64,000 nt of DNA. Origin: Cupriavidus pauculus (lineage in GTDB: Bacteria > Pseudomonadota > Gammaproteobacteria > Burkholderiales > Burkholderiaceae). The position numbers and the translations under genes are program-made. Under the pieces are notes generated by a model. It made no database searches. It had not been told where the DNA came from and saw only the letters and a list, made by a program, of their open reading frames with translations. Of this stretch, positions 1-8,085 are shown in pieces. The stretch covers positions 84,462-148,461 of the forward strand of contig NZ_VZOW01000012.1 in assembly GCF_008801835.1 (NCBI RefSeq). Direction: 5' to 3'. Numbering within the stretch: the stretch's first letter is position 1; the number at the start of each line of letters is the position of its first letter.

Positions 1-83
1 CATCTGTGATACATCTGCATGCCTACATGCAGCAACCGTACAGGGTATGGCACGCTACCGGACTGACTGCAGATCGCTCGCGA

Positions 84-236
84 CTAGCCAATCTCAAAGC
101 TCCTGTACTGCGCCTGAGGCGTGGTGTTGTGGAGACTGACCGTCGTCGTCTTGCCATTGTCAGGTCGCAATGGAAACTGGGAGCCACAGCCGGCAAGCGC
201 CGCTGCGGCCAGTAGGGGAAACAAGTAATGTTGCAT
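84..236 (-). CDS. small predicted lipoprotein (50 aa)
   Basis: The 50-residue product starts MQHYLFPLLAAAALAGCGSQ: a short hydrophobic signal followed by an LAGC lipobox, so it should be lipidated on Cys and anchored in the envelope. The mature part is only about 33 residues and hydrophilic, with no recognised domain. The frame stays open 12 codons further upstream, to 272, but the lipoprotein signal fits best when the second Met is the start. It lies 35 bases downstream of the membrane-protein gene at 272-667 on the same strand, so the two may be co-transcribed. Function unknown. Confidence 0.5.
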   Translation of the reverse strand: MQHYLFPLLAAAALAGCGSQFPLRPDNGKTTTVSLHNTTPQAQYRSFEIG

Positions 237-271
237 CGGTCTTGGGTAGTGGTGAAGGTGCCGGCGATGCA

Positions 272-667
272 TTACAGCTTCGCCATCGCAAACAGCACCA
301 CAGCGGCAATCGGTGTGGAAACCAGCGATATCAACGCGCTTTGCTTAAGCGTTGCCTTCAGCATGACCACAAAGCCCATAGAGAACGCCACGAACGTGAC
401 GACCGATCCGGCAAGCGTGGAAAGCGTGGAAATCGATCCGCCAGTCAGCTTGGCAAACATCGCTGCCGCAATCGCATTGAAGAGAATTGCCACGAGCACT
501 GCCTTGAGCGATTCGATGACGGTGGGATCGTTACCCGTGGCCATGCGCGCCACGATCTTGACCACGAATCCGATCACCACACTGGCAACCACCATGGCGA
601 TGGTGACCTTGGCCGGCAGCAGCATCGCGAGGAAGATAAATCCGGCAATCAGCAGAAGAAGGACCAT
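272..667 (-). CDS. hydrophobic membrane protein of unknown function (131 aa)
   Basis: The protein is almost entirely hydrophobic, with about four membrane segments (roughly residues 2-18, 20-40, 50-75 and 85-128) separated by short polar stretches. No catalytic motif is visible and I do not recognise the family. The composition (Val, Ala, Ile and Leu rich, few charges) is typical of small inner-membrane proteins rather than of a shadow frame. It is followed on the same strand by a small lipoprotein gene. Upstream, between this gene and 1044, lies a gene-free stretch with phased repeats that could include its control region. Confidence 0.6.
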   Translation of the reverse strand: MVLLLLIAGFIFLAMLLPAKVTIAMVVASVVIGFVVKIVARMATGNDPTVIESLKAVLVAILFNAIAAAMFAKLTGGSISTLSTLAGSVVTFVAFSMGFVVMLKATLKQSALISLVSTPIAAVVLFAMAKL

Positions 668-825
668 CGTTGGAATCCCGTCAGGAAAAAAGCAGGCAGC
701 ACGCTAGCATGACGGCCGGAAACGTGGATGGTCGGCGTAGTGGGGTGTGTGGAAGTGATACACCCTCTGATGGAGGGTTGTGGGGGTGAAAGCGCAAATG
801 CCTGCCATTCAAGGCGGATTGTCAC

Positions 826-879
826 GTCTCACAGTTGTTGAGTTCTGTCTCACAGTTAGTGCGTTGGATTCTCAAAGTT
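826..879. repeat. three phased 11-bp direct repeats
   Basis: GTCTCACAGTT occurs at 826-836 and 847-857, and a diverged copy (TTCTCAAAGTT) at 869-879. Start-to-start distances are 21 and 22 bp, about two helical turns, so all copies face the same side of the DNA. This pattern is typical of cooperative protein-binding sites; several transposon families (for example IS21-like) also carry repeated sites near their ends. Confidence 0.55.
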
Positions 880-947
880 AGCTTTTCATGCATCGATTTG
901 GACGCTGTACCACCACCAGCTTATAGCCCCCACCACCCTACATTGCC

Positions 948-983
948 AAAAAACCCGGACAGCTAACGCTCTCCGGGTTTTTT
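948..983. terminator. bidirectional rho-independent terminator
   Basis: A perfect 12-bp stem (AAAAAACCCGGA at 948-959, TCCGGGTTTTTT at 972-983) with a 12-nt loop. The A tract and T tract on the two sides allow termination in both directions. It would serve the leftward rhodanese gene ending at 1044. Confidence 0.85.
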
Positions 984-1043
984 GTCGTCCATCTCCTACC
1001 GAGCACCACTGGCCGCCCGTTCGGGCGGCCTTGCCAAACGCCC

Positions 1044-2645
1044 TCACACCACCTCAAAGAAATGCGTCCGATCGCGATCCAGTTGGGCGATCAGGCCGAA
1101 TTCCCAGTCGAGGTAGGCCTGCATGGCGGCGGCGGCGTTGTCGGTGCCTTCATAGGGGCGGCGATAGCGGTCAGTGCGCGGGACGGCCAGGCGTGTTTCG
1201 CCCTGCTCCACGGGCAGGCCTGCGGCGATCCAGGCGGTGGTGCCGCCTTCGAGTACGAAGACTTCGGCGGACGTCAGGCGTTTCAGGTCGTCCGCCGCAA
1301 AGCGCGCCAGCAGGCTCGATCCGCAGGTCAGTACATAGCGGCTGGCAGGAGGGATCGCGCACAGCGCTTGCGGCAGTTGGGCGCGAATCGCGAACCATGC
1401 GCCGGGGACATGGGCTTTGACGTAGTTTGCGCTGGCGGTCACGTCGATCACGGCGACGTCGCCCTGCTTGAGCCATTCGGCAAGCGTCGATGGCGCGACG
1501 GTGTCGACGGGAGGCGTCGCCGGTCTGTCCGGCTCGGGATTTCCGCGCTCGCTACGCAGCGCGTCGGCAACCGGTTCCACCACATACACTTCCCAGCCCA
1601 TCTGCGCGAGCCACGATGCGCTCATGTTGGCGCGCACGTCGTCGTCATCGGTCAGCACGATGCGTGCGCCGCGCACGGGCGCCTGATGGTCGGTTTCCTG
1701 CACCAACTGGCCGCCGGGTGCGCTGGCGAATCCTGCCAGATGACCTGCGGCGTATTCCTCTGGCGTACGCACATCGAAGCGATATACGGTGCGTCCGGGC
1801 GCCTCCAGCGATGCCAGTGCGTCCAGCGCGATACGGCGCACGCCCGCGCGTTCGGCGATGGCCCTAGCGCCCTCGCGTGCCGCAGCGCGATGCGCCGCGC
1901 TCACCTCGGCCGGGGCGCGACGGTCGGCGCCGTGCGACAGCGTTTGCCCGGCCAGCGTCCAGCCGATCGTGCCGTTGCGCAACGCAGCCACTGGGTTCGG
2001 GATCCCGGCGTTGATCAGCGACTGGGTGCCGATAATGCTGCGCGTGCGGCCCGCGCAATTGACCACCACCTGCGTCTTTGGGTCGGGAGCCAGTTCGCGG
2101 ATGCGCAGCACCAGTTCGGCGCCGGGCACGCTGGTCGACGTCGGAATATTCATGGTCTGATATTCATCGAAGCGGCGCGCGTCCACGATCACCACATCCG
2201 CCTTGCGGTCGATCAGCGCCTGCACTTCGGGCGCCGAGAGCGACGGCGTATGACGCCGCGCTTCCACCAGCTCGCCGAACGATTTGCTTGGCACATTGAC
2301 GTCGCGGAACACTTCGCCGCCCGCGGCGATCCATGCATCGAGCCCGCCGTCCAGCAGCGATACGTCGGTATAGCCCAGCGCGCGCAGCTTGTTCGCCGCG
2401 CGCGGCGCAAGGTCCTCGCCGTCGTGCACGCCGTACACCACGATGCGCGTGTCGCGGCGCGGGATGCGGCGCCACGCTTCGAGCTCGAGCTTGGACAACG
2501 GAAAGTTTGCGGCCCACAGCGGATGCGCCTGTGCGAACGGGTCTTCCTCGCGCACATCGATCAGCGCGATTTCGGTGCGATCGAGCAGCGCCTGGCGCAC
2601 CGCCAGGCTGGTCGTCTTCGGGAACGAGTGAGTGGCTTCAGTCAT
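1044..2645 (-). CDS. four-domain rhodanese-like sulfurtransferase
   Basis: The 533-residue protein consists of four tandem rhodanese modules (about residues 5-115, 130-235, 260-360 and 380-480). Rhodaneses move sulfane sulfur through a loop cysteine. Only modules 2 (Cys197, loop CAGRTR) and 4 (Cys441, loop CGSSLLA) keep a cysteine; module 1 has YGVHDG and module 3 has TDDDDVR at that place, so they look non-catalytic and structural. The start overlaps the stop of the upstream thiol dioxygenase gene by 4 bp, indicating translational coupling. Together they would oxidise a thiol and handle the resulting sulfur. The exact donor and acceptor are unknown. The terminator at 948-983 follows. Confidence 0.85.
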   Translation of the reverse strand: MTEATHSFPKTTSLAVRQALLDRTEIALIDVREEDPFAQAHPLWAANFPLSKLELEAWRRIPRRDTRIVVYGVHDGEDLAPRAANKLRALGYTDVSLLDGGLDAWIAAGGEVFRDVNVPSKSFGELVEARRHTPSLSAPEVQALIDRKADVVIVDARRFDEYQTMNIPTSTSVPGAELVLRIRELAPDPKTQVVVNCAGRTRSIIGTQSLINAGIPNPVAALRNGTIGWTLAGQTLSHGADRRAPAEVSAAHRAAAREGARAIAERAGVRRIALDALASLEAPGRTVYRFDVRTPEEYAAGHLAGFASAPGGQLVQETDHQAPVRGARIVLTDDDDVRANMSASWLAQMGWEVYVVEPVADALRSERGNPEPDRPATPPVDTVAPSTLAEWLKQGDVAVIDVTASANYVKAHVPGAWFAIRAQLPQALCAIPPASRYVLTCGSSLLARFAADDLKRLTSAEVFVLEGGTTAWIAAGLPVEQGETRLAVPRTDRYRRPYEGTDNAAAAMQAYLDWEFGLIAQLDRDRTHFFEVV

Positions 2646-3265
2646 GGCGCAGCGACGGGATCTTTCGAGCGATCCCAGAGATTGGGCAACGTGGAATTGG
2701 AATAGCCGGAGATGAACGACTTGCTGCCGCCGGCTTCCGGATAGACATGGCGACGCACGGCGCCAATATTTGCGCCGTACACGTGGATGCTGATCGATAC
2801 GCGATCGTCGAAGGCGTTGTGCACGCGGTGGATATCGCCCACCGTCGGGGACACCGCTTCCACATGCCCGGGCTCCAGCCGCACCGCATCGCCCGCGGGA
2901 CGCGGTACGCCTTCGGCGTCGATCGCATAGGGCTGCGAATATTCGGCGCCGCGCAACATGCCGATCAGCCCCCAGACCGTATGGTCGTGAATCGGCGTGC
3001 GTTGTCCCGGCCCCCAGACAAAACTGACGATCGAAAACCGCTCGGCGGAATCGCAGTGCAACAGCATCTGCTGGTAGAACTCGGGATGCGGTTGCGCGTA
3101 GGCGTCGGGCAACCAGTCGTCGCGCGATACCAGCTTGGCCAGCAGCTTGCCGCCGTGGTCAAGAATGCGCGCTTCGTCCGGCTGCTGGTCCAGCAACGCG
3201 GAAAACGCCGTGATGAAATCGCGCAGCGGCGTCAGCGCGCGCGCAGCTTCAGGCTGATCAGCCAT
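2642..3265 (-). CDS. thiol dioxygenase of the cysteine dioxygenase family, Gln-type
   Basis: This 207-residue cupin carries the non-haem iron ligands His93 and His95 in TPIHDH and His146 in GDIHRV, and the Ser159-His161-Tyr163 triad in SISIHVY. The family adds O2 to a thiol to give a sulfinate. Aligned with rat cysteine dioxygenase, the substrate-carboxylate Arg60 (YTRNL) falls at Gln66 (YQQML) and the crosslinking Cys93 is Gly. Those features mark the bacterial Gln-type enzymes, known to prefer 3-mercaptopropionate over cysteine, so the common label cysteine dioxygenase may mislead. The gene overlaps the rhodanese gene by 4 bp and lies beside organosulfur monooxygenase genes. Confidence 0.85.
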   Translation of the reverse strand: MADQPEAARALTPLRDFITAFSALLDQQPDEARILDHGGKLLAKLVSRDDWLPDAYAQPHPEFYQQMLLHCDSAERFSIVSFVWGPGQRTPIHDHTVWGLIGMLRGAEYSQPYAIDAEGVPRPAGDAVRLEPGHVEAVSPTVGDIHRVHNAFDDRVSISIHVYGANIGAVRRHVYPEAGGSKSFISGYSNSTLPNLWDRSKDPVAAP

Positions 3266-3395
3266 GGTTGTCTCCAGATATGTTCGGCCGTCTATGTGGG
3301 CTACTTCCGGGCGGCTTGCGGACGACTTGCCAGCCGCCGTCCGCGCGGCGAATCGCCGATAACCATAGCACGAAGCCGGCGCCGCCGTGGACGGC

Positions 3396-4604
3396 TCAGA
3401 TGCCCAATGCCGCGCGGCCCGCGGCGGTCAGGATGGAATCGTTCTGCGGCGTATGGATGCGGCTGCAAAGCACGTCGCGATAGTGGCGTTCCAGCGGATT
3501 GTTGCGGCTCAGGCCGTGGTTGCCCGACAGCTGCAACGCCAGTTCGAGCGTGCGGATCGCGTTCGACGTCACGGTGTACTTCACCAGTCCGCTGTCGGTG
3601 GATGATGGCGGCGCGCCGGCGTCGGCGCGCGCGGCGGCATCGTCCAGCAGGATCTGGTTGGTGCGCAGCAACGCCGTCATTTCGCCGATCGATTCCTGCA
3701 CGCGCGGCAGCGTGGCCAGCGGCTTGCCGAGACTGCCGGGCACGCGCTCGCGCGTGAACTGCACGATCCAGTCGAACCCCGCGCGCGCCACCGCATCGTA
3801 GAGCGTGCCGAGCAACGTCACCATCCACGCCTGCTGGTCGGCATTGGCGTCGATGTCGGCCTGGCTGGCGCCGGCCGGTGCCCACGCCGACGGCGGCCGG
3901 ATATCGACGGCGTTTTCGAACGGGATCCAGACGTCCTCGAACACGGTCTCGTGGCTGCCCGATGCGCGCAGTCCAAGATGATTCCAGCTTTCGATCACGC
4001 GGATGCCGTCCGACCCGACTTCATCCCGTGGCACGAGGAATACACCGACACGCGGTTGCGGCTCGTGCGTGCGCGCCCATACGGCCAGCCAGCGCAGCGC
4101 CGGAATGCCGGTGGTGTAGAGCTTGTGCCCGCGAATCCGCCAGCGGTCGCCCACGCGCGTGGCGACCGTCTCCGGCAGCCCGCCGCGCGCCGGCGACCCG
4201 AGTTCGGGCTCCACGCGTAGCGAATTGATCAGCGCGCCGTCCTCCACCGCGCTCTGGAACACCAGCCGCTGCAGCGTATCGGGCCAATGCGAATCGGCAC
4301 GCCCGATCGCGCGGTGCTGCAGATACGTCATCGTCAATACCAGCGCGGTCGCCGCATCGCCACGTGCAATCGCGCCGATGATCTGGCGCGCCTGCGCAAG
4401 CCCGGCACCGCCGCCGCCATGCCCGGCCGGCACCACCTGCGCCACCAGCCCGTAGGCATGCAACTGCGCGAAGTTCTCGTGAGCAAAGCTGCCGCTGGCG
4501 TCATGCGCGGCCGCGGTGGCGGCAAACCGCGCTGCCAGGTCGGCCAGCACCTCGGACAAGCGCGCCGCGGGCGTCGGCAGGCGATGCAGGGATGACGAAG
4601 ACAT
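3396..4604 (-). CDS. acyl-CoA dehydrogenase-fold flavin monooxygenase (SfnB/DszC-like)
   Basis: The 402-residue protein has the acyl-CoA dehydrogenase fold: an N-terminal helical domain, a central beta domain (around DRWRIRGHKLYTTG and ETVFEDVWIPFENAV) and a C-terminal four-helix domain ending near HTPQNDSILTAAG. In this subgroup (SfnB, DszC and relatives) reduced flavin is used for monooxygenation or desulfurisation rather than acyl-CoA oxidation. The context supports that reading: it diverges from an LLM monooxygenase and a sulfonate-type importer and precedes a thiol dioxygenase and a rhodanese. The start chosen at 4604 gives MSSSSLHRLPTPAARLSEVL; the frame is open upstream, but nothing there looks conserved. 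The substrate cannot be told from sequence. Confidence 0.8.
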   Translation of the reverse strand: MSSSSLHRLPTPAARLSEVLADLAARFAATAAAHDASGSFAHENFAQLHAYGLVAQVVPAGHGGGGAGLAQARQIIGAIARGDAATALVLTMTYLQHRAIGRADSHWPDTLQRLVFQSAVEDGALINSLRVEPELGSPARGGLPETVATRVGDRWRIRGHKLYTTGIPALRWLAVWARTHEPQPRVGVFLVPRDEVGSDGIRVIESWNHLGLRASGSHETVFEDVWIPFENAVDIRPPSAWAPAGASQADIDANADQQAWMVTLLGTLYDAVARAGFDWIVQFTRERVPGSLGKPLATLPRVQESIGEMTALLRTNQILLDDAAARADAGAPPSSTDSGLVKYTVTSNAIRTLELALQLSGNHGLSRNNPLERHYRDVLCSRIHTPQNDSILTAAGRAALGI

Positions 4605-4850
4605 GGAATTCCTTCGAAAGGCGGATAAGTCGCCGCATAGCGTACCGCCGCGCCCCGCTGCGTCGAACGACGCATATCGCATATCGAGCAACGGTTTTAG
4701 CGCATAAGGTGCCGCGTTTTTATTCGTTTGGCCGCACGCTTGCGCGGCGTACGTTGCGTGCTTCGGCCCGGCGCACTGCCGCCAGCATCCATCGCGAACC
4801 CAACGCGACCGCACCGCGAACGAATTGCGAACGAACCAGGAGAACCGAGT
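4605..4850. promoter_or_regulatory. divergent intergenic control region of the organosulfur genes
   Basis: This 246-bp stretch separates the leftward SfnB-like gene from the rightward LLM monooxygenase operon and must hold both promoters. A tandem GCATATC repeat lies at 4672-4685, followed by a comparatively AT-rich tract around 4690-4730. I could not assign promoter hexamers or a CysB-type site with confidence. A ribosome-binding site (AGGAGA) precedes the start at 4851. Confidence 0.35.
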
Positions 4851-5942
4851 ATGAGCGTCGACTTCATCGGCATGATCCAGTCCCAGAAACAGTCCGAAAT
4901 CCATCCGCCGTCCGGCCCGGTGATCGATCGCGACTACGTGCGCGCTTTTGCGCAGGCGCACGAAGCGGCCGGCTTCGATCGCATTCTGGTGCCGCATCAC
5001 TCCACCGGCCCGTCGGCCACGCTGACGATCTCCTACGCGGCAGCCGTGACCGAGCGCATCCATTTCATGCTGGCCCATCGGCCCGGTTTCACCGCGCCGA
5101 CGCTGGCCGCACGGCAGATCGCCACGCTCGACCAGTTCAGCGGCGGCAGGCTCGGCGTGCATTTCATCTCGGGCGGATCGGACGACGAGCAACGGCGCGA
5201 CGGCGATTATCTCGATCACGACCAGCGCTACGCGCGCACCGACGAATACCTGGGCATCCTGCGGCGCATCTGGACCGAAGCCGAGCCCTTCGATCACGAA
5301 GGCCAGTTCTACCGCTTCCAGCGCGGCTTTTCCGAAGTCAAACCCGCGCAACAGCCGCACGTGCCGATCTATTTCGGCGGCGCATCGGACGCGGCCACCG
5401 CGGTGGCCGGCAAGCACGCCGATGTCTACGCGCTATGGGGCGAATCGCTCGATCAGGTGCGCGAGCTGACCACGCGCGTGCGCGCAGAGGCCGCGCGACA
5501 CGGCCGCGAGGTGCGCTTCTCGGTGTCGTTCCGCCCGGTGCTGGCCGATACCGAGGAAAAGGCATGGCAGCGCGCCGACGAGATCCTCGAACGGACGCGC
5601 GCACTGCGCGTGCAGGCCGGTTATAGCCGTGGCGGACCGCAGCAAAGCGAAGGTGCCCGACGGCTGCTGGCGGCGGCGGACAAGGGCGATCGCGTCGATC
5701 AGCGCCTGTGGACGGCCATCGCGCGCGAGACCGGCGGACGCTCCAATTCCACCGGGCTGGTCGGCACGCCCGAGCAAGTGGCCGACGCGCTGCTGGCCTA
5801 TTACGAGCTGGGTGTCACCACGTTCCTGATCCGTGGCTTCGATCCGCTCGAAGACGCGATCGACTATGGCCGCGAGCTGATTCCGCGCGTGCGGGAACTG
5901 GTCGCGCAGCGCGATGCGCAAACACACCGCCGCGCCGCGTGA
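4851..5942 (+). CDS. LLM-class FMNH2-dependent monooxygenase (SsuD-like)
   Basis: The 363-residue protein belongs to the bacterial luciferase-like TIM-barrel monooxygenases and resembles alkanesulfonate monooxygenase SsuD (about 380 residues). Such enzymes use FMNH2 from a separate reductase and O2 to cleave C-S bonds and release sulfite. Visible family features include AHEAAGFDRILVPHHSTGPS, GGRLGVHFISGG, VPIYFGGASDAA and NSTGLVGTPEQVADALLAYY. The start follows AGGAGA. The frame is open upstream, but that part is unlike the family. It heads an operon with a complete SsuABC-like importer. No flavin reductase gene is seen in the window. It could equally act on sulfones or other organosulfur compounds. 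Confidence 0.85.
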   Translation: MSVDFIGMIQSQKQSEIHPPSGPVIDRDYVRAFAQAHEAAGFDRILVPHHSTGPSATLTISYAAAVTERIHFMLAHRPGFTAPTLAARQIATLDQFSGGRLGVHFISGGSDDEQRRDGDYLDHDQRYARTDEYLGILRRIWTEAEPFDHEGQFYRFQRGFSEVKPAQQPHVPIYFGGASDAATAVAGKHADVYALWGESLDQVRELTTRVRAEAARHGREVRFSVSFRPVLADTEEKAWQRADEILERTRALRVQAGYSRGGPQQSEGARRLLAAADKGDRVDQRLWTAIARETGGRSNSTGLVGTPEQVADALLAYYELGVTTFLIRGFDPLEDAIDYGRELIPRVRELVAQRDAQTHRRAA

Positions 5943-6012
5943 CGCCACCGCGCCGGCATAGCGTCCATCCACCGGCGCCCGATACGAAAAACACAACGGG
6001 AAACGGGAAATC

Positions 6013-7026
6013 ATGAGCCAAGACACCTTCAAACCCAACACGCGCCGCCGCGACGTCCTGCGGCTGGCGGGCGCCGCGACGATTGCCGCGCCGGCGCTGA
6101 TTTTGGGCCGCCAGGCGTGGTCCGCGCCGCGCAAGCTGACGTTTGCCTGGAACCAGAATTCGTTCTGCCTCACGCCGATCGTGGTGGCGCAGGAAAAAGG
6201 CTTCTTCGAAAAGAACGGCCTGCAGGTCGACCTGATCAACTACAGCGGATCAACCGATCAGTTGCTCGAATCGATCGCCACGGGCAAGGCGGACGCGGCG
6301 GTCGGCATGATTCATCGCTGGCTCAAGCCGCTGGAAGCCGGCTTCGATGTGAAGATCATCGGCAGCTCCCATGGCGGCTGCGTGCGCCTGGTCGGATCGA
6401 AGGCCGCCGGCGTGACGAACCTGCAGGCGCTCAAGGGCAAGACGGTCGGCGTCAGCGACCTTGCGGCGCCCGGCAAGCATTTCTTCACGATCCTGCTGGC
6501 CAAGAACGGCATCGATCCCGATCGTGACATTACGTGGCGCCAGTATCCGGCCGACCTGCTCGGCATCGCGGTCGACAAGGGCGAGATCCAGGCGATTGCC
6601 GACGGCGATCCCAATCTCTATCTGCTGGAAAAACGCACGAACGGCGCTTACGTCGAGCTGGCCACCAACCTGAGCGGCGAATACGCGCGCAAGGTGTGCT
6701 GCGTGATTGGCGCGCGCGGCGAACTGGTGCGCAACGATCGCCCCGCTGCCGCGGCGCTGGCGCGTTCGATCGTGCAGGCCACCGACTACGTCAACGAAAA
6801 CCCCAACGAGGCGGCCAAGGTGTTCGCCAAGTATTTGCCCAAGATCAGCGTCGACGATCTGCGCAAGCTGTATGCGTCGCTGACCTACACGCACCACCCT
6901 ACCGGCGTCGACCTGCAGGAGGAAATCGCGTTCTATGCCGGCGATTTCCAGCGCATCGGCGTGCTCAAGAAATCTACCGACACCCGGCGACTGGCGCAGC
7001 ATGTCTACGCCAATGTGCTGGGCTGA
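6013..7026 (+). CDS. ABC transporter substrate-binding protein, SsuA/TauA-like
   Basis: The 337-residue periplasmic protein begins with a Tat-type signal (TRRRDVLRLAGAATIAAPA), as is common for this family. The body reads as an NMT1/SsuA-type two-lobed binding protein: LTFAWNQNSFCLTPIVVAQEKG gives the first strand and helix, followed by GSTDQLLESIATGKADAAVG, LKGKTVGVSDL and a hinge near residue 120. It lies between the LLM monooxygenase and the permease genes, 70 bp after the former, in one operon. It should capture a sulfonate, sulfate ester or related small anion for the monooxygenase. The ligand itself cannot be read from the sequence. Confidence 0.88.
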   Translation: MSQDTFKPNTRRRDVLRLAGAATIAAPALILGRQAWSAPRKLTFAWNQNSFCLTPIVVAQEKGFFEKNGLQVDLINYSGSTDQLLESIATGKADAAVGMIHRWLKPLEAGFDVKIIGSSHGGCVRLVGSKAAGVTNLQALKGKTVGVSDLAAPGKHFFTILLAKNGIDPDRDITWRQYPADLLGIAVDKGEIQAIADGDPNLYLLEKRTNGAYVELATNLSGEYARKVCCVIGARGELVRNDRPAAAALARSIVQATDYVNENPNEAAKVFAKYLPKISVDDLRKLYASLTYTHHPTGVDLQEEIAFYAGDFQRIGVLKKSTDTRRLAQHVYANVLG

Positions 7027-7041
7027 TACCGGAGCATCGCA

Positions 7042-8085
7042 ATGACCACCAGCCAACAGTCGATCCACCCGCCGCTGCTGGGCGACGGGCAACTCGCGCA
7101 GCCGGCGACGCGCGGCACGCTGCGCGTGTGGCGCACCGGTCTGGCCGCGGCACTGGCCTGGGCCGTATTCGGCGCGGTCACATGGCGCTGGCCGAACCAT
7201 CTGGTCGGCTTCAACGACTGGGCCTACACCGAGGAACTGGGCGTGGCGATGCTGGCGGTGGCGGCGGCACTAGCCGTCGTGGCCCTTGCTGGCGCCCATC
7301 TGCGCGGCCTACAGCGCGCTCAGCGCGCGTTGCGCCATGCCGGGCCGTGGCTGGTGGCGCTGCCGCTGGTCTTCACGGCATGGGAAATCCTGACCGCCAA
7401 GACCGCCACGCTGCCCACGCCGTTCTTCGCGCCGCCGCAGGCGCTGATCGAGGTCTATCTCGACGACTGGCGGCGTCTGGGCGACAGTGTGCTAAATACG
7501 CTGAAGCTGCTCGCACTGGGCGTCGCGTATGGCGGCGTGGCCGGTTTCCTGATCGGCGTGTCGATCGGCTGGTCGCGGCGCATCGGCTACTGGGTGCATC
7601 CGGTGCTGCGCGTGCTTGGGCCGCTGCCATCCACCGCGCTGCTGCCGCTCACGTTCTACTTCTTTCCGTCGAGCTATTCGGCGGCGATTTTCCTGATCGC
7701 GCTGGCCACCGCGTTTCCGGTGGCAGTGTTGACGTGGTCGGGCGTGGCTGGCGTCAACAAGAGCTACTACGACGTGGCGCGCACGATGGGCGCATCGGAA
7801 TGGTTTCTGGTGCTGCGCGTGGCGATTCCGGCCGCGCTGCCGCAGGTGTTCGTCGGCCTGTTCATGGGCCTGGGCGCGTCATTCTCGGTGCTGGTCACTG
7901 CGGAGATGATGGGCGTGAAATCGGGCCTCGGCTGGTATCTGACGTGGGCGCAGGGTTGGGCGTCCTACGTCAACATGTATGCGGCGCTGATCGTCATGGC
8001 GCTGCTGTTTTCGGGCGTCATCACATTGCTTTTCGTCGTGCGCGATCGCGCGCTGTCGTGGCAGAAAGGGACCGTCAAATGGTAA
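7042..8085 (+). CDS. ABC transporter permease, SsuC-like
   Basis: This 347-residue inner-membrane protein has a BPD-type permease domain in its C-terminal two thirds. The EAA coupling loop is visible around VARTMGASEWFLVLRVAIPA, which contacts the ATPase. The N-terminal third is longer than in typical SsuC proteins (about 260 residues) and contributes two or three extra hydrophobic segments. The gene follows the binding-protein gene by 15 bp and overlaps the ATPase gene by 7 bp, so the importer genes are tightly coupled. It likely forms the homodimeric channel of the organosulfur importer. Confidence 0.87.
   Translation: MTTSQQSIHPPLLGDGQLAQPATRGTLRVWRTGLAAALAWAVFGAVTWRWPNHLVGFNDWAYTEELGVAMLAVAAALAVVALAGAHLRGLQRAQRALRHAGPWLVALPLVFTAWEILTAKTATLPTPFFAPPQALIEVYLDDWRRLGDSVLNTLKLLALGVAYGGVAGFLIGVSIGWSRRIGYWVHPVLRVLGPLPSTALLPLTFYFFPSSYSAAIFLIALATAFPVAVLTWSGVAGVNKSYYDVARTMGASEWFLVLRVAIPAALPQVFVGLFMGLGASFSVLVTAEMMGVKSGLGWYLTWAQGWASYVNMYAALIVMALLFSGVITLLFVVRDRALSWQKGTVKW

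Larger units (their letters stand above)
668..1043. other. gene-free stretch with phased repeats and a terminator
   Basis: No convincing coding frame is present here. The stretch holds three imperfect direct repeats (826-879) and a strong bidirectional terminator (948-983). I see no tRNA and no intact insertion sequence. The repeats could be an operator array for the leftward membrane-protein gene or the remnant of a transposon end. Confidence 0.5.

Noticed and set aside
1062..2705. 547-codon plus-strand frame opposite the rhodanese gene
   Set aside because: Antisense shadow; its sequence has no domain, while the opposite strand encodes clear rhodanese motifs.
4672..4685. tandem GCATATC as a regulator site
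   Set aside because: Only two short copies and no known matching consensus; reported only within the intergenic description.
4605..5417. N-terminal extension of the SfnB-like frame
   Set aside because: It runs antisense through the LLM monooxygenase gene and has no similarity to the acyl-CoA dehydrogenase fold.
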